Positions 1 through 7,093 of a stretch of DNA of 17,280 nucleotides are shown in pieces. The position numbers and the translations under genes were made by a program. The notes beneath the pieces were generated by a model, which worked only from the letters and a program-made list of their open reading frames with translations, was not told where the DNA came from and did no database searches. Within the stretch, counting starts at the first letter, position 1. Every line of letters begins with the position of its first letter. The DNA is taken from NCBI GenBank assembly GCA_034112345.1, contig JAWUVN010000046.1, positions 1 to 17,280 of the forward strand, in the 5' to 3' direction. The DNA comes from Bermanella sp034112345 (GTDB lineage Bacteria > Pseudomonadota > Gammaproteobacteria > Pseudomonadales > Oceanobacteraceae).

Positions 1-183
1 GAAAACATGACACTACCAACAGCGGCATATGATGCCATCTTGCAAGGGTGGAGCGCGCAAGCATTGCAATCAGGGGTTGATTTTGATGCAGGTAATAGCC
101 AGTACAGCTCAGCTGCAACAAGTGCGCATAATGTATTGGTAGATGGTTATGGATGGACCATTACAGATAATGGCTTAGAGTGA
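1..183 (+). CDS. C-terminal end of a BspA/DUF285-type surface protein (5' end outside window)
   Basis: The open frame runs from base 1 to a TGA at 181-183 and gives the last 60 residues of a protein. The sequence contains YDAILQGWSAQ, then DFDAGNSQYS, then DGYGWTITDNGLE at the very end. This pattern (a short helix with GWS, an FDAGNSxY segment, a YGWTITD segment) is the typical C-terminal unit of BspA-like leucine-rich surface proteins carrying DUF285 repeats, which are large exported or cell-surface proteins in bacteria. The N-terminus, any signal peptide and the number of repeats lie outside the window, so the function cannot be stated. A hairpin terminator follows about 20 bases after the stop, so this is the last gene of its transcript. 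The family call is from recognised sequence pattern only. Confidence 0.75.
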   Translation, partial: ENMTLPTAAYDAILQGWSAQALQSGVDFDAGNSQYSSAATSAHNVLVDGYGWTITDNGLE

Positions 184-204
184 GACCCTAAGCTGTAAAC
201 TTTT

Positions 205-238
205 AAAAACCCAAAGCTGTCATATTTTTTGGGTTTTT
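205..238 (+). terminator. Rho-independent terminator after the surface-protein gene
   Basis: The arms aaaaacccaaa (205-215) and tttgggttttt (228-238) are perfect inverted repeats with a 12-base loop. The right arm ends in a T run on the plus strand and the left arm begins with an A run, so the hairpin could also stop minus-strand transcription from the AraC-type gene whose stop is at 383. Confidence 0.75.
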
Positions 239-382
239 ATTTATGACGCAATCAACCAACCACTGTTGATTGATCATATGAATGATTCCATAAGACAAGT
301 TAAGGCGGTTTAGCGGTTAAGTAGAATCATTACTTCATGGGAAACCTGACGTTAAAACCGCATTAAGGCACTCAGAAACTGC

Positions 383-1396
383 TTAAGTCATGGCAACTAC
401 AGACTTCCTGTACTCCCTTGGTCCCATGGAAAACCACCGCTGACAGCTACGAGAAAAACCTGACTGCTCTGAGTAACCCAGTAATGTTGCAACCTGCCCA
501 AGCTTCAGAGCTTTCTCTCGCAAATAAAGCTCTGCCAATTCTTTTAAAACAGAATCCTTGATGCCTCTGAAGCACCGGCCTTCAGCCTCAAGTAGTCTGT
601 GTAACTGCCTAACCTCAACTCCCAAGGCTCTTGCAATGGATGCGTTCGTACACTGCTCAACCATTAACAAGGGCTTAATCAGCGCCCTCACCCTGTCACT
701 TATGGTTAACTGCTTAGCGGAAAAATGGCTTTCAAGGTAATTACACGCCACCTCACCTAGCTCTGACTGTTCAGATATTAAAGGTAAATTCAGATCATCA
801 GCCAAAACCTCATAACCAGTAACACCTTGATTGAATAACACCTCACAAGGCAATGCATGGCGATAAATACTAGGCGCGTTCATTGGTGAATGAGTCATTA
901 GAACCCTTACTGGATTAGACTGACCACCACTTAGCATGTGTATGATTTTAGCCGTCAACGCCATTGTTAACTCAACTGCCTGTGCGCATTTTGGGTAAGG
1001 CTTCAATAGAATCTCAATCGCCACCAATAGGGTTTTACCGCCCGGCATAACACTGACATTTAAGCCCAAGGCTGGCGTATAAACATGCAAATAACTGGAT
1101 ACCCGCTGCAGAGCTTGACCAAGGTTACCACCCTGCTGTGCGGCAAGCGCGATTGGGCCCAGCACACTGAAGTCTTGTTGTTGAGCACACCGTATTCCAA
1201 AATCAGGGCACCCTAGCGTGTGAGCAGTGTGCTCCAACAAGCCAACGAATGTCCGATAAGGAAACATAAAGCTATCTGAATCTATTTGGTCGACAGTCAG
1301 GTTGAATGAATTCAACAGCTCACCTGGCTGCCCCCCTAAGCTCTTAACAGTTTCGCAATACCCTGTGAGCGAGTCACTTCTTACTAGTTGAGTCAT
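383..1396 (-). CDS. AraC-family transcriptional regulator with AraC-type ligand-binding N-domain
   Basis: A 337-residue cytoplasmic DNA-binding regulator. Residues about 20-205 match the pattern of the arabinose-binding-like N-terminal domain of the OruR/ArgR-like AraC subgroup (for example FPYRTFVGLLEHTA, then FSVLGPIALAA). Residues about 237-337 form the double helix-turn-helix domain: SIARALGVEVRQLHRLLEAEG is the first HTH and VATLLGYSEQSGFSRSCQRW with GMGP-like SMGPREYR is the second, conserved one. The ATG at 1394-1396 fits the family's usual 330-350 residue length; the ribosome binding site is weak. It is divergent from the GMC oxidoreductase with about 150 bases between the starts, a layout typical of a local activator. 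Its inducer is unknown; the substrate or product of the oxidoreductase is a natural guess. Family call is firm, target gene is inference. Confidence 0.92.
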   Translation of the reverse strand: MTQLVRSDSLTGYCETVKSLGGQPGELLNSFNLTVDQIDSDSFMFPYRTFVGLLEHTAHTLGCPDFGIRCAQQQDFSVLGPIALAAQQGGNLGQALQRVSSYLHVYTPALGLNVSVMPGGKTLLVAIEILLKPYPKCAQAVELTMALTAKIIHMLSGGQSNPVRVLMTHSPMNAPSIYRHALPCEVLFNQGVTGYEVLADDLNLPLISEQSELGEVACNYLESHFSAKQLTISDRVRALIKPLLMVEQCTNASIARALGVEVRQLHRLLEAEGRCFRGIKDSVLKELAELYLREKALKLGQVATLLGYSEQSGFSRSCQRWFSMGPREYRKSVVAMT

Positions 1397-1543
1397 GCAA
1401 CCTAAAAACCTACACCCTATAATTATGCATACCTTATCCCATTAAACCGCCCAAAAGAAAAGTCATGTCCAAAAAAGGCAAGTATTTACCGCGATAGATT
1501 GGCAAACTGAGTGAATACTCTAATTATCACTGCGAAAAATAAA
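1397..1543. promoter_or_regulatory. Divergent control region between the AraC-type gene and the GMC oxidoreductase gene
   Basis: About 147 AT-rich bases hold both promoters. A TATAAT lies at 1417-1422 on the plus strand, but no matching -35 box is evident, so no promoter is assigned precisely. No convincing AraC-type direct-repeat operator could be picked by eye. Confidence 0.4.
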
Positions 1544-3157
1544 ATGAAAAAACAAGCATATGACTACGTGATCATAGGTGCAGGAAGTGCTGGCTGTGTC
1601 TTAGCTGGCCGATTATCAGAAAACTCAGAAATAACTGTATGCCTTTTAGAAGCTGGTAAGAAAGACAGCTCAGTGTTTATTCAGGCACCTGCTGGCGTTG
1701 CTGCAACAGTACCGTATGGCATATTCAGCTGGCATTACGATACTGTGCCGCAAAAAGGATTAAACGGTAGACTGGGCATGCAACCTCGCGGAAAGGTAAT
1801 GGGCGGATCGAGCTCAATCAATGCCATGATGTACATCCGAGGCAATCAATGGGACTACAATAACTGGGCTGAACTGGGCAATAAAGACTGGGATTACAAC
1901 AGTGTATTGCCCTACTTTAAAAAAGCCGAACACAATGAAACCATCAATGACGAATTTCACGGACAAAATGGCCCATTAAATGTAATGGAGCTTAGGGATC
2001 CAAGTCATTTTAATGACTTCTTTCTTGATGCCTGCGAAGAGCACGGAATACCTAAAAAAGCTGACTTAAATGGTAGCTCGCAAGATGGCTGCCGAATGAA
2101 CCAGGTTACTCAGAATAATGGCGAACGCGGAAGTGCCGCCAAAGGTTACGTAACCCCGCATTTAGACCGCCCCAATCTAACGGTTATTACCCAGGCTCAT
2201 GTTGCCAAGGTGGAAATAGAAAATAACGTAGCCACTGGTGTTACGTTTTATCAAGGAAAGGAACTGATTACAGTACAAGCCAACAAAGAAGTAATTATGA
2301 GTGCAGGTACCTATGGTACACCGCAAATACTCCAACTCTCGGGAGTTGGCCCCAAAGACCACCTCTCAAAACTGGGCATTGAAGTAAAAAAGGATGCGCC
2401 AGGTGTAGGCAGTAACCTTCAAGATCACATCTCAGTTGTACCGCTATATCGAACCAAGTATCTCATGCCTAGCAAGGGTACATTCGGATATTCTGTAGGC
2501 GGCATTATTGATGTTGTTAAAGGTATATTTCAATGGGGATTCAAACGACGTGGATTGCTCACAACCAATTTTGCAGAATCTGCAGGCTTTTACTCTACTG
2601 ACAACCAAGTGCCTGCCCCAGACATTGAATTGACGTTTATCACTGGCATAGTAGACGACCACACTCGCAAGCTTCATCTTGGCCATGGCTACTGCGCCCA
2701 TGCAACGCTGATGCGCCCAAAGAGTCACGGAACAATTAGACTAGCAAGCTCAGACCCTAAAGCCGACCCACTGATAGACCCTAATTATTTAGACGATAAA
2801 GATGATATGGCAAGACTTGTTAAGGGCCTGCAAAAACTTTTAGACATTATGGAGTCCAAACAATTTGACAGGGTTAAGGGTCGCATGGTTTACCCATTAG
2901 ATCGTGACAATATTCCTCAACTGGAAGAATATATCCGTAACAATGCAGACACCGAATATCATCCAGTAGGCACCTGCAAGATGGGCCCTGATTCGGATTC
3001 AATGGCCGTAGTTGATGACCAATTACGCTTTAAAGGTATTGCCGGGTTAAGAGTTGTTGACGCTTCTATTATGCCGGCACTGGTGACAGGCAATACCAAT
3101 GCCCCGACCATCATGATTGCTGAAAAAGCTGCAGACTTAATAAAGGCATCTCAATAA
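1544..3157 (+). CDS. GMC-family FAD-dependent alcohol/choline dehydrogenase-like oxidoreductase
   Basis: A glucose-methanol-choline flavoenzyme of 537 residues. Visible features (ATG at 1544 = residue 1): the FAD-binding VIIGAGSAGC glycine motif at residues 9-18; the first GMC signature around 82-100 (RGKVMGGSSSINAM and following); the second signature around 253-270 (SAGTYGTPQILQLSGVGP); and the C-terminal catalytic block, with His473 in YHPVGTCKMG and Asn517 in TGNTNAPT, spaced 44 residues as in choline oxidase. It should oxidise an alcohol to the aldehyde, probably passing electrons to quinone as AlkJ/BetA types do. No betaine-aldehyde dehydrogenase gene is adjacent, so choline is not specially favoured. 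An in-frame GTG at 1511 would add 11 residues; homologues start near the KKQAYDYVIIGAGSAG stretch, so I prefer 1544. Neither start has a clear ribosome site. The divergent AraC-type gene is the likely regulator. Confidence 0.93.
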   Translation: MKKQAYDYVIIGAGSAGCVLAGRLSENSEITVCLLEAGKKDSSVFIQAPAGVAATVPYGIFSWHYDTVPQKGLNGRLGMQPRGKVMGGSSSINAMMYIRGNQWDYNNWAELGNKDWDYNSVLPYFKKAEHNETINDEFHGQNGPLNVMELRDPSHFNDFFLDACEEHGIPKKADLNGSSQDGCRMNQVTQNNGERGSAAKGYVTPHLDRPNLTVITQAHVAKVEIENNVATGVTFYQGKELITVQANKEVIMSAGTYGTPQILQLSGVGPKDHLSKLGIEVKKDAPGVGSNLQDHISVVPLYRTKYLMPSKGTFGYSVGGIIDVVKGIFQWGFKRRGLLTTNFAESAGFYSTDNQVPAPDIELTFITGIVDDHTRKLHLGHGYCAHATLMRPKSHGTIRLASSDPKADPLIDPNYLDDKDDMARLVKGLQKLLDIMESKQFDRVKGRMVYPLDRDNIPQLEEYIRNNADTEYHPVGTCKMGPDSDSMAVVDDQLRFKGIAGLRVVDASIMPALVTGNTNAPTIMIAEKAADLIKASQ

Positions 3158-3187
3158 CACTCAATACCTTTTCTATAATTGACCTAT

Positions 3188-3215
3188 AAAAAAACCTGCG
3201 GCAGCAGGTTTTTTT
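3188..3215. terminator. Strong bidirectional Rho-independent terminator
   Basis: Twelve-base arms (3188-3199, seven A then cctgc; 3204-3215, gcagg then T run) with a ggca tetraloop form a perfect hairpin flanked by A and T tracts. It sits 30 bases after the GMC gene stop and 22 bases before the stop of the convergent gene at 3238, so it can serve both. Confidence 0.9.
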
Positions 3216-3237
3216 TATGAGGTTTAAATCATGCTAT

Positions 3238-3873
3238 TTAAATACAGCGAGTCGCTCGATGAATTAAGTAATGTAAATCATGCGACTGCCATTTAAGACC
3301 TGAATAAAGTTTTCTGACCAACTGTCGTTGCCAGCTGTCGCGCCGCTCATAAAAGCTAGGCTTAACACTCAGTGTTGTAAGGTCCGCCAAATACAGTTCA
3401 ACCAAAAGTCGTTCATCAGTTGCAGCTATTTCTGGATACTGCTTAATCATATGCTCTATTTGATCACCTGAAATTGAGTGATAAATCTGATTAATTTTAG
3501 TGTTACTGTACTTTTCTAAGTACGATGGAACCGCTATTAAACCGATAACACCATACATCAGAATATCTCTGGCTTGCTTTTCGTTAGTTATGCAATTTGC
3601 CAGGAGGACAAGCTTACCGTTAACCACTTGGGCTGCGGCATCTTCGCTCATGCCCACTTCAGCACATGGAAGTACGATTGCTTTCATGCCTATTTGAAAT
3701 TCACAGGGCGCTATCCAGCGCTTTACCGCTTCTAGATGGATTCCGCCAACTTTAGGCCGAACCTGTTGCTCATTAGCCGCCTCATGCTGATGCATCTTGA
3801 TAAAGGCTTTTTTAATGGCTTCGATACTAAATTCTGAAACTTCGTCAATAAGAGCTGTACTATTCATAACCAT
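3238..3873 (-). CDS. Uncharacterised protein resembling a metal-site-degenerate LPD-type metallopeptidase domain
   Basis: A soluble protein of 211 residues with no signal peptide or membrane segment. I cannot assign a function. Residues about 84-118 (VNGKLVLLANCITNEKQARD, then ILMYGVIGLIAVPSYL) look like the segment in zincin-type domains of phage/polyvalent proteins that usually reads xGxVYLVADNxxxxxxARxVLxHExIGHxGL. In this protein the HExxGH metal motif is replaced by Y107-G-V-I-G-L112, so both histidines and the catalytic glutamate are gone. A downstream glutamate in LLVELYLADL (about 157-166) and the basic tail with SWQRQLVRKLYSGL match the usual order of that domain. If the relationship holds, this is a stand-alone, catalytically dead relative. 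Two starts are possible, ATG 3871-3873 or ATG 3865-3867; the longer has GAGAA just upstream. The gene appears monocistronic and convergent with the GMC gene. That it is a gene is fairly sure; the family link is tentative. Confidence 0.7.
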   Translation of the reverse strand: MVMNSTALIDEVSEFSIEAIKKAFIKMHQHEAANEQQVRPKVGGIHLEAVKRWIAPCEFQIGMKAIVLPCAEVGMSEDAAAQVVNGKLVLLANCITNEKQARDILMYGVIGLIAVPSYLEKYSNTKINQIYHSISGDQIEHMIKQYPEIAATDERLLVELYLADLTTLSVKPSFYERRDSWQRQLVRKLYSGLKWQSHDLHYLIHRATRCI

Positions 3874-4134
3874 TTCTCATTCTTAAGTTCTAGTAATTTT
3901 GAACCCTGAAGAAGAATATAACAAACCCAGTTACTGATTATGTGACTAAGATCTCGCCTACGTTGTGCGCCAGCTCTAAAAGAGCCTGTATTTTTACATC
4001 GAAAGTAATGACTGGGATCTTTAAGCGTTAAACTTGCGTGTATCATTTTGATTGAGCACTTAAAATAAAAGATAGGGTGACCGTAAGCGCATAACAGTCA
4101 AGCACCCTGAATCACCCCCAATTTTCATCAAAGC
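3874..4134. other. Intergenic region between the GST gene and the peptidase-like gene; no supported gene
   Basis: About 260 bases. A 60-codon minus-strand frame (3864-4046) crosses it but looks non-coding. A short hairpin gctct-aaa-agagc lies at 3973-3985, and a six-base inverted repeat agggtg/caccct lies at 4074-4079 and 4103-4108; neither makes a good terminator. The promoter of the 3238-3873 gene should be here. Confidence 0.5.
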
Positions 4135-4749
4135 CTAAGCTTTTACACTGTCTCGAGTATTTATTTGGTCATACCAGCGCTTTAGGTTAACCAAGCCTTC
4201 ATCCGGCTTTGTGCGTATAATCTTTGCAAAATCCATGGTCACAAACGCCGTAATGTCTGCAATACTAAAATCATTTCCTGCTATAAATTCTGAATGAGCC
4301 AGATGCTTATCTAGCAGAGAGAAGAACTTTGGCACAGATTTCACGCAAACCTCACCCCATTCTGATATCGGCTTCATTCGATCAGAAAAGTAACCACTGG
4401 TATGCTGAAAGCCCATACCCACCATGTTCATAAAATATATCTCACAGCGACGCTGCCACATCTCAATTACGGCTTGCTGCTCAGGCGTTACGCCCATTAG
4501 TGGAGTGCCTGGATATTTAGCTTCAAAGTAACGACAAATAGCAACCGACTCCGATAAATATGAGCCATCTTCCATTTCCATTACAGGTATTTTAGCGATT
4601 GGGTTTTTTGAGCGAAAGTCAGCACTTATATTGTCCCCCGCTTTTAAATCCACGTGCTCAAAGGTTACTTGATCAAGCAACCCCTTTTCAGCTAGAAACA
4701 TTCTTACACGTCGTGCATTGGGTGCATTTTTTTCTTCGTATATTTTCAT
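4135..4749 (-). CDS. Glutathione S-transferase family protein
   Basis: A cytosolic GST of 204 residues, the usual bacterial length. The N-terminal thioredoxin fold starts KIYEEKNAPNARRVRMFLAEKG, carries the cis-proline in NPIAKIPVMEM (Pro55) and the glutathione gamma-glutamyl-binding pair Glu67-Ser68 in YLSESVAICRYFE. The all-helical C-terminal domain contains the N-capping box segment FSIADITAF (about 160-170), conserved in GST folds. No catalytic Tyr, Ser or Cys is obvious at the usual N-terminal site; Asn8 or Asn11 lies there, as in some Nu/GTT1-like classes. It may conjugate or detoxify electrophiles or reduce disulfides with glutathione; the substrate is not readable. The start at 4749 has only a weak AGAG upstream. 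No operon partner is evident: the neighbour at 4919 is separated by 169 bases. Confidence 0.92.
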   Translation of the reverse strand: MKIYEEKNAPNARRVRMFLAEKGLLDQVTFEHVDLKAGDNISADFRSKNPIAKIPVMEMEDGSYLSESVAICRYFEAKYPGTPLMGVTPEQQAVIEMWQRRCEIYFMNMVGMGFQHTSGYFSDRMKPISEWGEVCVKSVPKFFSLLDKHLAHSEFIAGNDFSIADITAFVTMDFAKIIRTKPDEGLVNLKRWYDQINTRDSVKA

Positions 4750-4808
4750 GAGTGGCTCTTGTAAGAATTATTGTTAGACTTATTTTTGTGCTCACAAACT
4801 ACCCAATC

Positions 4809-4850
4809 ATGCAGTCAAGGTCAAACCAAAGTGCCAATTAATGACTGCAT
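4809..4850. repeat. Nine-base perfect inverted repeat between the GST and recombinase genes
   Basis: atgcagtca (4809-4817) and tgactgcat (4842-4850) are exact inverted copies with 24 bases between. It lies upstream of the GST start and downstream of the recombinase stop, so it could be an operator for the GST gene, a weak transcript end, or part of an attachment site. The left arm region atgcagtcaag matches 9 of 11 bases of atgcactctag in the large palindrome at 7081-7091. Confidence 0.4.
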
Positions 4851-4918
4851 CAAGTAACGGCTCCCGCTTTACACTCACAACAATTGCCACGCCAAACTGG
4901 CGCATAATAGCAAAGAAA

Positions 4919-5908
4919 TTAGCTTTCTTTGGTCGGGGGTACGATCAGACCACTATTTTCAGTAGATGCATCAAACTCTACCAACTGAGCATTGACCTTA
5001 TTAACCGCCTGAATTACTGCTGCAGGTGCGCGGCCCAATAATGATATTGCATCATTTACATAATGCTTATCTATAGTAGAAGGATTTATCCAGCCACCTT
5101 GAGCGGCAATTTCCACCGAAGATATATTCCCCATGACACTCAGTGTTGCCATGGTTTTACGGAATGTATGGGCACTTAATTTACCTCCCGAAATATTAGC
5201 CTGCTCCATCAGCATTTTAAGAATGATATTTACAGTATTGCGATGCATTTGAGATGTGTTATTCCGCATCTTGCCGCCACCGTCAAATGTCCGAAAAACA
5301 AAACCATTTTTTAGGTTATTCTCCGATAAATAGTGTCTTAGCCAGGTAGCAGGGCAAAACATACCTCCCGTGAACGGGATTACAGAGCGAATATACTGCT
5401 TGGTTTTAAATGGTGGTCTATTAATTATAATATTTGCCCTCGGCGCATCCAGATTCTGAAGCCAGCTTACTTCTAGATCTGCCAACATTCCGGCTCGGTA
5501 GCCCGTTATCAATGCAACGGCTGCAAGGGTTCGATCCCTTCTTGCCGAGACAGTGCCTGAGCGAACGCACAATAGAGCCTCAAAGCGAGCGGCCTCTTCA
5601 GGTGTCATATCGCGACTTTTCGTACTCCATATTTTATTATCTCGCTCAAGCCGATCCAGTTGAGCTACTTTTTGCACAACTCTAGGGTCCGCGGTGGGGT
5701 CGTCACCCCAATTTAAGGAATGCCATTTTTTAAGTGCCGCTAAATACACTCGTAACGAACTTACTCGTAATCGATCCACTCGATCAACAGCTCCACGTTC
5801 CTCGAGAAATAGTACGATTTGATAACCAGTCGATGGCAACCCCCCTCCCCAACGAACAAATTTATCCAGGCATAGCTCATATTGCTTCAATAATTCAGTC
5901 ACCAGCAC
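4919..5908 (-). CDS. Tyrosine recombinase / phage-type integrase (TnpS-like)
   Basis: A site-specific tyrosine recombinase of 329 residues that cuts and rejoins DNA through a 3'-phosphotyrosine. The N-terminal SAM-like core-binding domain covers about residues 1-95. The catalytic domain shows Arg138 in LITGYRAGMLADLE, a lysine in the beta hairpin (Lys168 or Lys170), His247-x-x-Arg250 in SAHTFRKTMA, Trp273 in AAQGGWINP (in the place of the usual second His, as in Cre), and the nucleophile Tyr283 in IDKHYV. All catalytic positions are filled, so it is probably active. The start is GTG at 5906-5908, with AGGAG four bases upstream; a second in-frame GTG at 5900-5902 is also possible. It overlaps the stop of the upstream KfrA-like gene by 14 bases, indicating translational coupling. 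The pairing recalls TnpS/TnpT of Tn4651, though there the two genes are divergent. Confidence 0.93.
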   Translation of the reverse strand: MLVTELLKQYELCLDKFVRWGGGLPSTGYQIVLFLEERGAVDRVDRLRVSSLRVYLAALKKWHSLNWGDDPTADPRVVQKVAQLDRLERDNKIWSTKSRDMTPEEAARFEALLCVRSGTVSARRDRTLAAVALITGYRAGMLADLEVSWLQNLDAPRANIIINRPPFKTKQYIRSVIPFTGGMFCPATWLRHYLSENNLKNGFVFRTFDGGGKMRNNTSQMHRNTVNIILKMLMEQANISGGKLSAHTFRKTMATLSVMGNISSVEIAAQGGWINPSTIDKHYVNDAISLLGRAPAAVIQAVNKVNAQLVEFDASTENSGLIVPPTKES

Positions 5909-6992
5909 CCTTCTCCTGCGACTGATCGGACGGTGGTTTAGGGAGCCTGCTTATAATTAATGTTTCTATTGCTTTTGATCCATTAAGAACCTGTGTCTCT
6001 AGGCTGTTAATTGAGCGGTTAACAGTACCTGTATCAATAGCGTCAAGTTTCAACATTTCTTGCAGTTGAGTAGTCAGCTCTGTAAGGCTATCGGTTGGCG
6101 CAAGTGCTTGAGCCAGTGACTCTTTTATAAGTAATGAAAGATCAGTGTGCTCACCAAACCCACCAATGACCCTTGCCTGCTCTGTACTTATTCTTTGTTC
6201 GGCCAGTAATGATTTCTTTGTATCGCTTAAGCGCTTATTTAAGGATTTCCTTGAATGATTCAGCTCTGCAATTTCTTTCATTAATTGGTTTTGAATCGTT
6301 TGTCCGTGCTCAATGACAGACTGCTGGGTGTTGAGTCGCTCGCTATAGGCATTTACCAGTGTTTTATTAGCCTGCTTTTGACTCTCTAATTCAAGCAGTA
6401 GATCTTTGTTTTTCTGGTTCACACTTATTTCGGATGATTTAAATTTTTCATGCTCAGAGGCCATTCCCTTAATCGACTGGTGCAGACTAGCCTCTAACTT
6501 TAATTGCACGCCTAATTGATTTTTTTGATCTTCTATTTGAGATTGCATAGCAATTACGCGACCATTAAGAATGGCGTTTTCTTCGGTCAAGCGACCTACA
6601 ATTAAGTCTGAATGCTCTTTTAGTGTTGATAGTTGATCTAAATAGTCATTCTCTTGCTCGATTAAATCAAGCTCAAGCCTACCCCTCACTTGTTTTTCAA
6701 TTTGCTTTTTAAGCGCTGCAATAGCCGAGTCATCGCTGCCTTGTCGCTCCTTCAGGTATGGCCGTAAAGTCTTAAGTCGTGCTGCTACCTTATTGTTATC
6801 TCCACCCACAAGGTCGTAGACCTTTCTAACGGTAATGCTCTCACCTGTTTTATCTAGGATTAAACAAGCAAAGAATTCATTAACAGCCTGTTCTTCAATC
6901 GCTACCTCAAGTGGCTCAGGCAGGCTTGTGAAAAGAGCTTTAAGTCGACTCTGGATATTATGCTTAACGTTCCACTGATCTTTAAATTCCAT
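5895..6992 (-). CDS. KfrA/TnpT-like DNA-binding coiled-coil protein
   Basis: A 365-residue protein whose start I place at the ATG 6990-6992 (MEFKDQW); the frame stays open to 7205 but that extension crosses two palindromes and looks non-coding. Residues about 48-80 (ESITVRKVYDLVGGDNNKVA, then ARLKTLRPYL) match the KfrA_N helix-turn-helix domain of plasmid KfrA and of TnpT-type resolution proteins. Residues about 88-295 are a long, Glu/Gln/Lys-rich coiled coil with heptad leucines. The tail (about 296-365) is a short non-coiled region ending in a charged, proline-containing stretch. KfrA proteins bind palindromes at their own promoter; here a 30-base palindrome lies 3 bases upstream of the start codon. 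It overlaps the recombinase gene and likely binds DNA to shape or regulate recombination. No good ribosome site is visible, so leaderless or structured initiation is possible. Domain order is clear; the accessory role is inferred. Confidence 0.85.
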   Translation of the reverse strand: MEFKDQWNVKHNIQSRLKALFTSLPEPLEVAIEEQAVNEFFACLILDKTGESITVRKVYDLVGGDNNKVAARLKTLRPYLKERQGSDDSAIAALKKQIEKQVRGRLELDLIEQENDYLDQLSTLKEHSDLIVGRLTEENAILNGRVIAMQSQIEDQKNQLGVQLKLEASLHQSIKGMASEHEKFKSSEISVNQKNKDLLLELESQKQANKTLVNAYSERLNTQQSVIEHGQTIQNQLMKEIAELNHSRKSLNKRLSDTKKSLLAEQRISTEQARVIGGFGEHTDLSLLIKESLAQALAPTDSLTELTTQLQEMLKLDAIDTGTVNRSINSLETQVLNGSKAIETLIISRLPKPPSDQSQEKGAGD

Positions 6993-6995
6993 CAC

Positions 6996-7025
6996 ACATA
7001 CCGAATAACAAGTTATTTGGTATGT
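6996..7025. promoter_or_regulatory. Near-perfect 14+14 bp palindrome abutting the KfrA-like start (likely operator)
   Basis: acataccgaataac (6996-7009) and gttatttggtatgt (7012-7025) pair at 13 of 14 positions with a 2-base centre. It lies 3 bases upstream of the KfrA-like start codon. KfrA-type proteins autoregulate through such sites, so an operator is the likely role; a recombinase binding site is the alternative. Confidence 0.65.
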
Positions 7026-7057
7026 TATGTTATTTTTATGCCTTTTAATATATGTAA

Positions 7058-7093
7058 ATCTAGAGTGCATAATACTCATTATGCACTCTAGAT
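7058..7093. repeat. Perfect 16+16 bp inverted repeat with 4-base spacer (candidate recombination core or operator)
   Basis: atctagagtgcataat (7058-7073) and attatgcactctagat (7078-7093) are exact reverse complements around actc. No T run follows on either strand, so it is not a normal terminator. It lies 66 bases upstream of the KfrA-like start, next to a recombinase gene, where tyrosine-recombinase core sites with short inverted arms would be expected. Arm symmetry suits a dimer-bound site. Its function is inferred only from position and shape. Confidence 0.7.

Noticed and set aside
1511..1543. GTG start giving 11 extra residues on the GMC oxidoreductase
   Set aside because: No ribosome site is visible, and family members normally begin just before the FAD-binding strand, which fits the ATG at 1544.
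3864..4046. 60-codon minus-strand frame upstream of the peptidase-like gene
   Set aside because: No ribosome site, no recognisable domain, and it overlaps the start of the next gene; more likely a chance frame in intergenic DNA.
7058..7093. Large palindrome as a Rho-independent terminator
   Set aside because: No T run follows the hairpin on either strand and no gene ends just before it.
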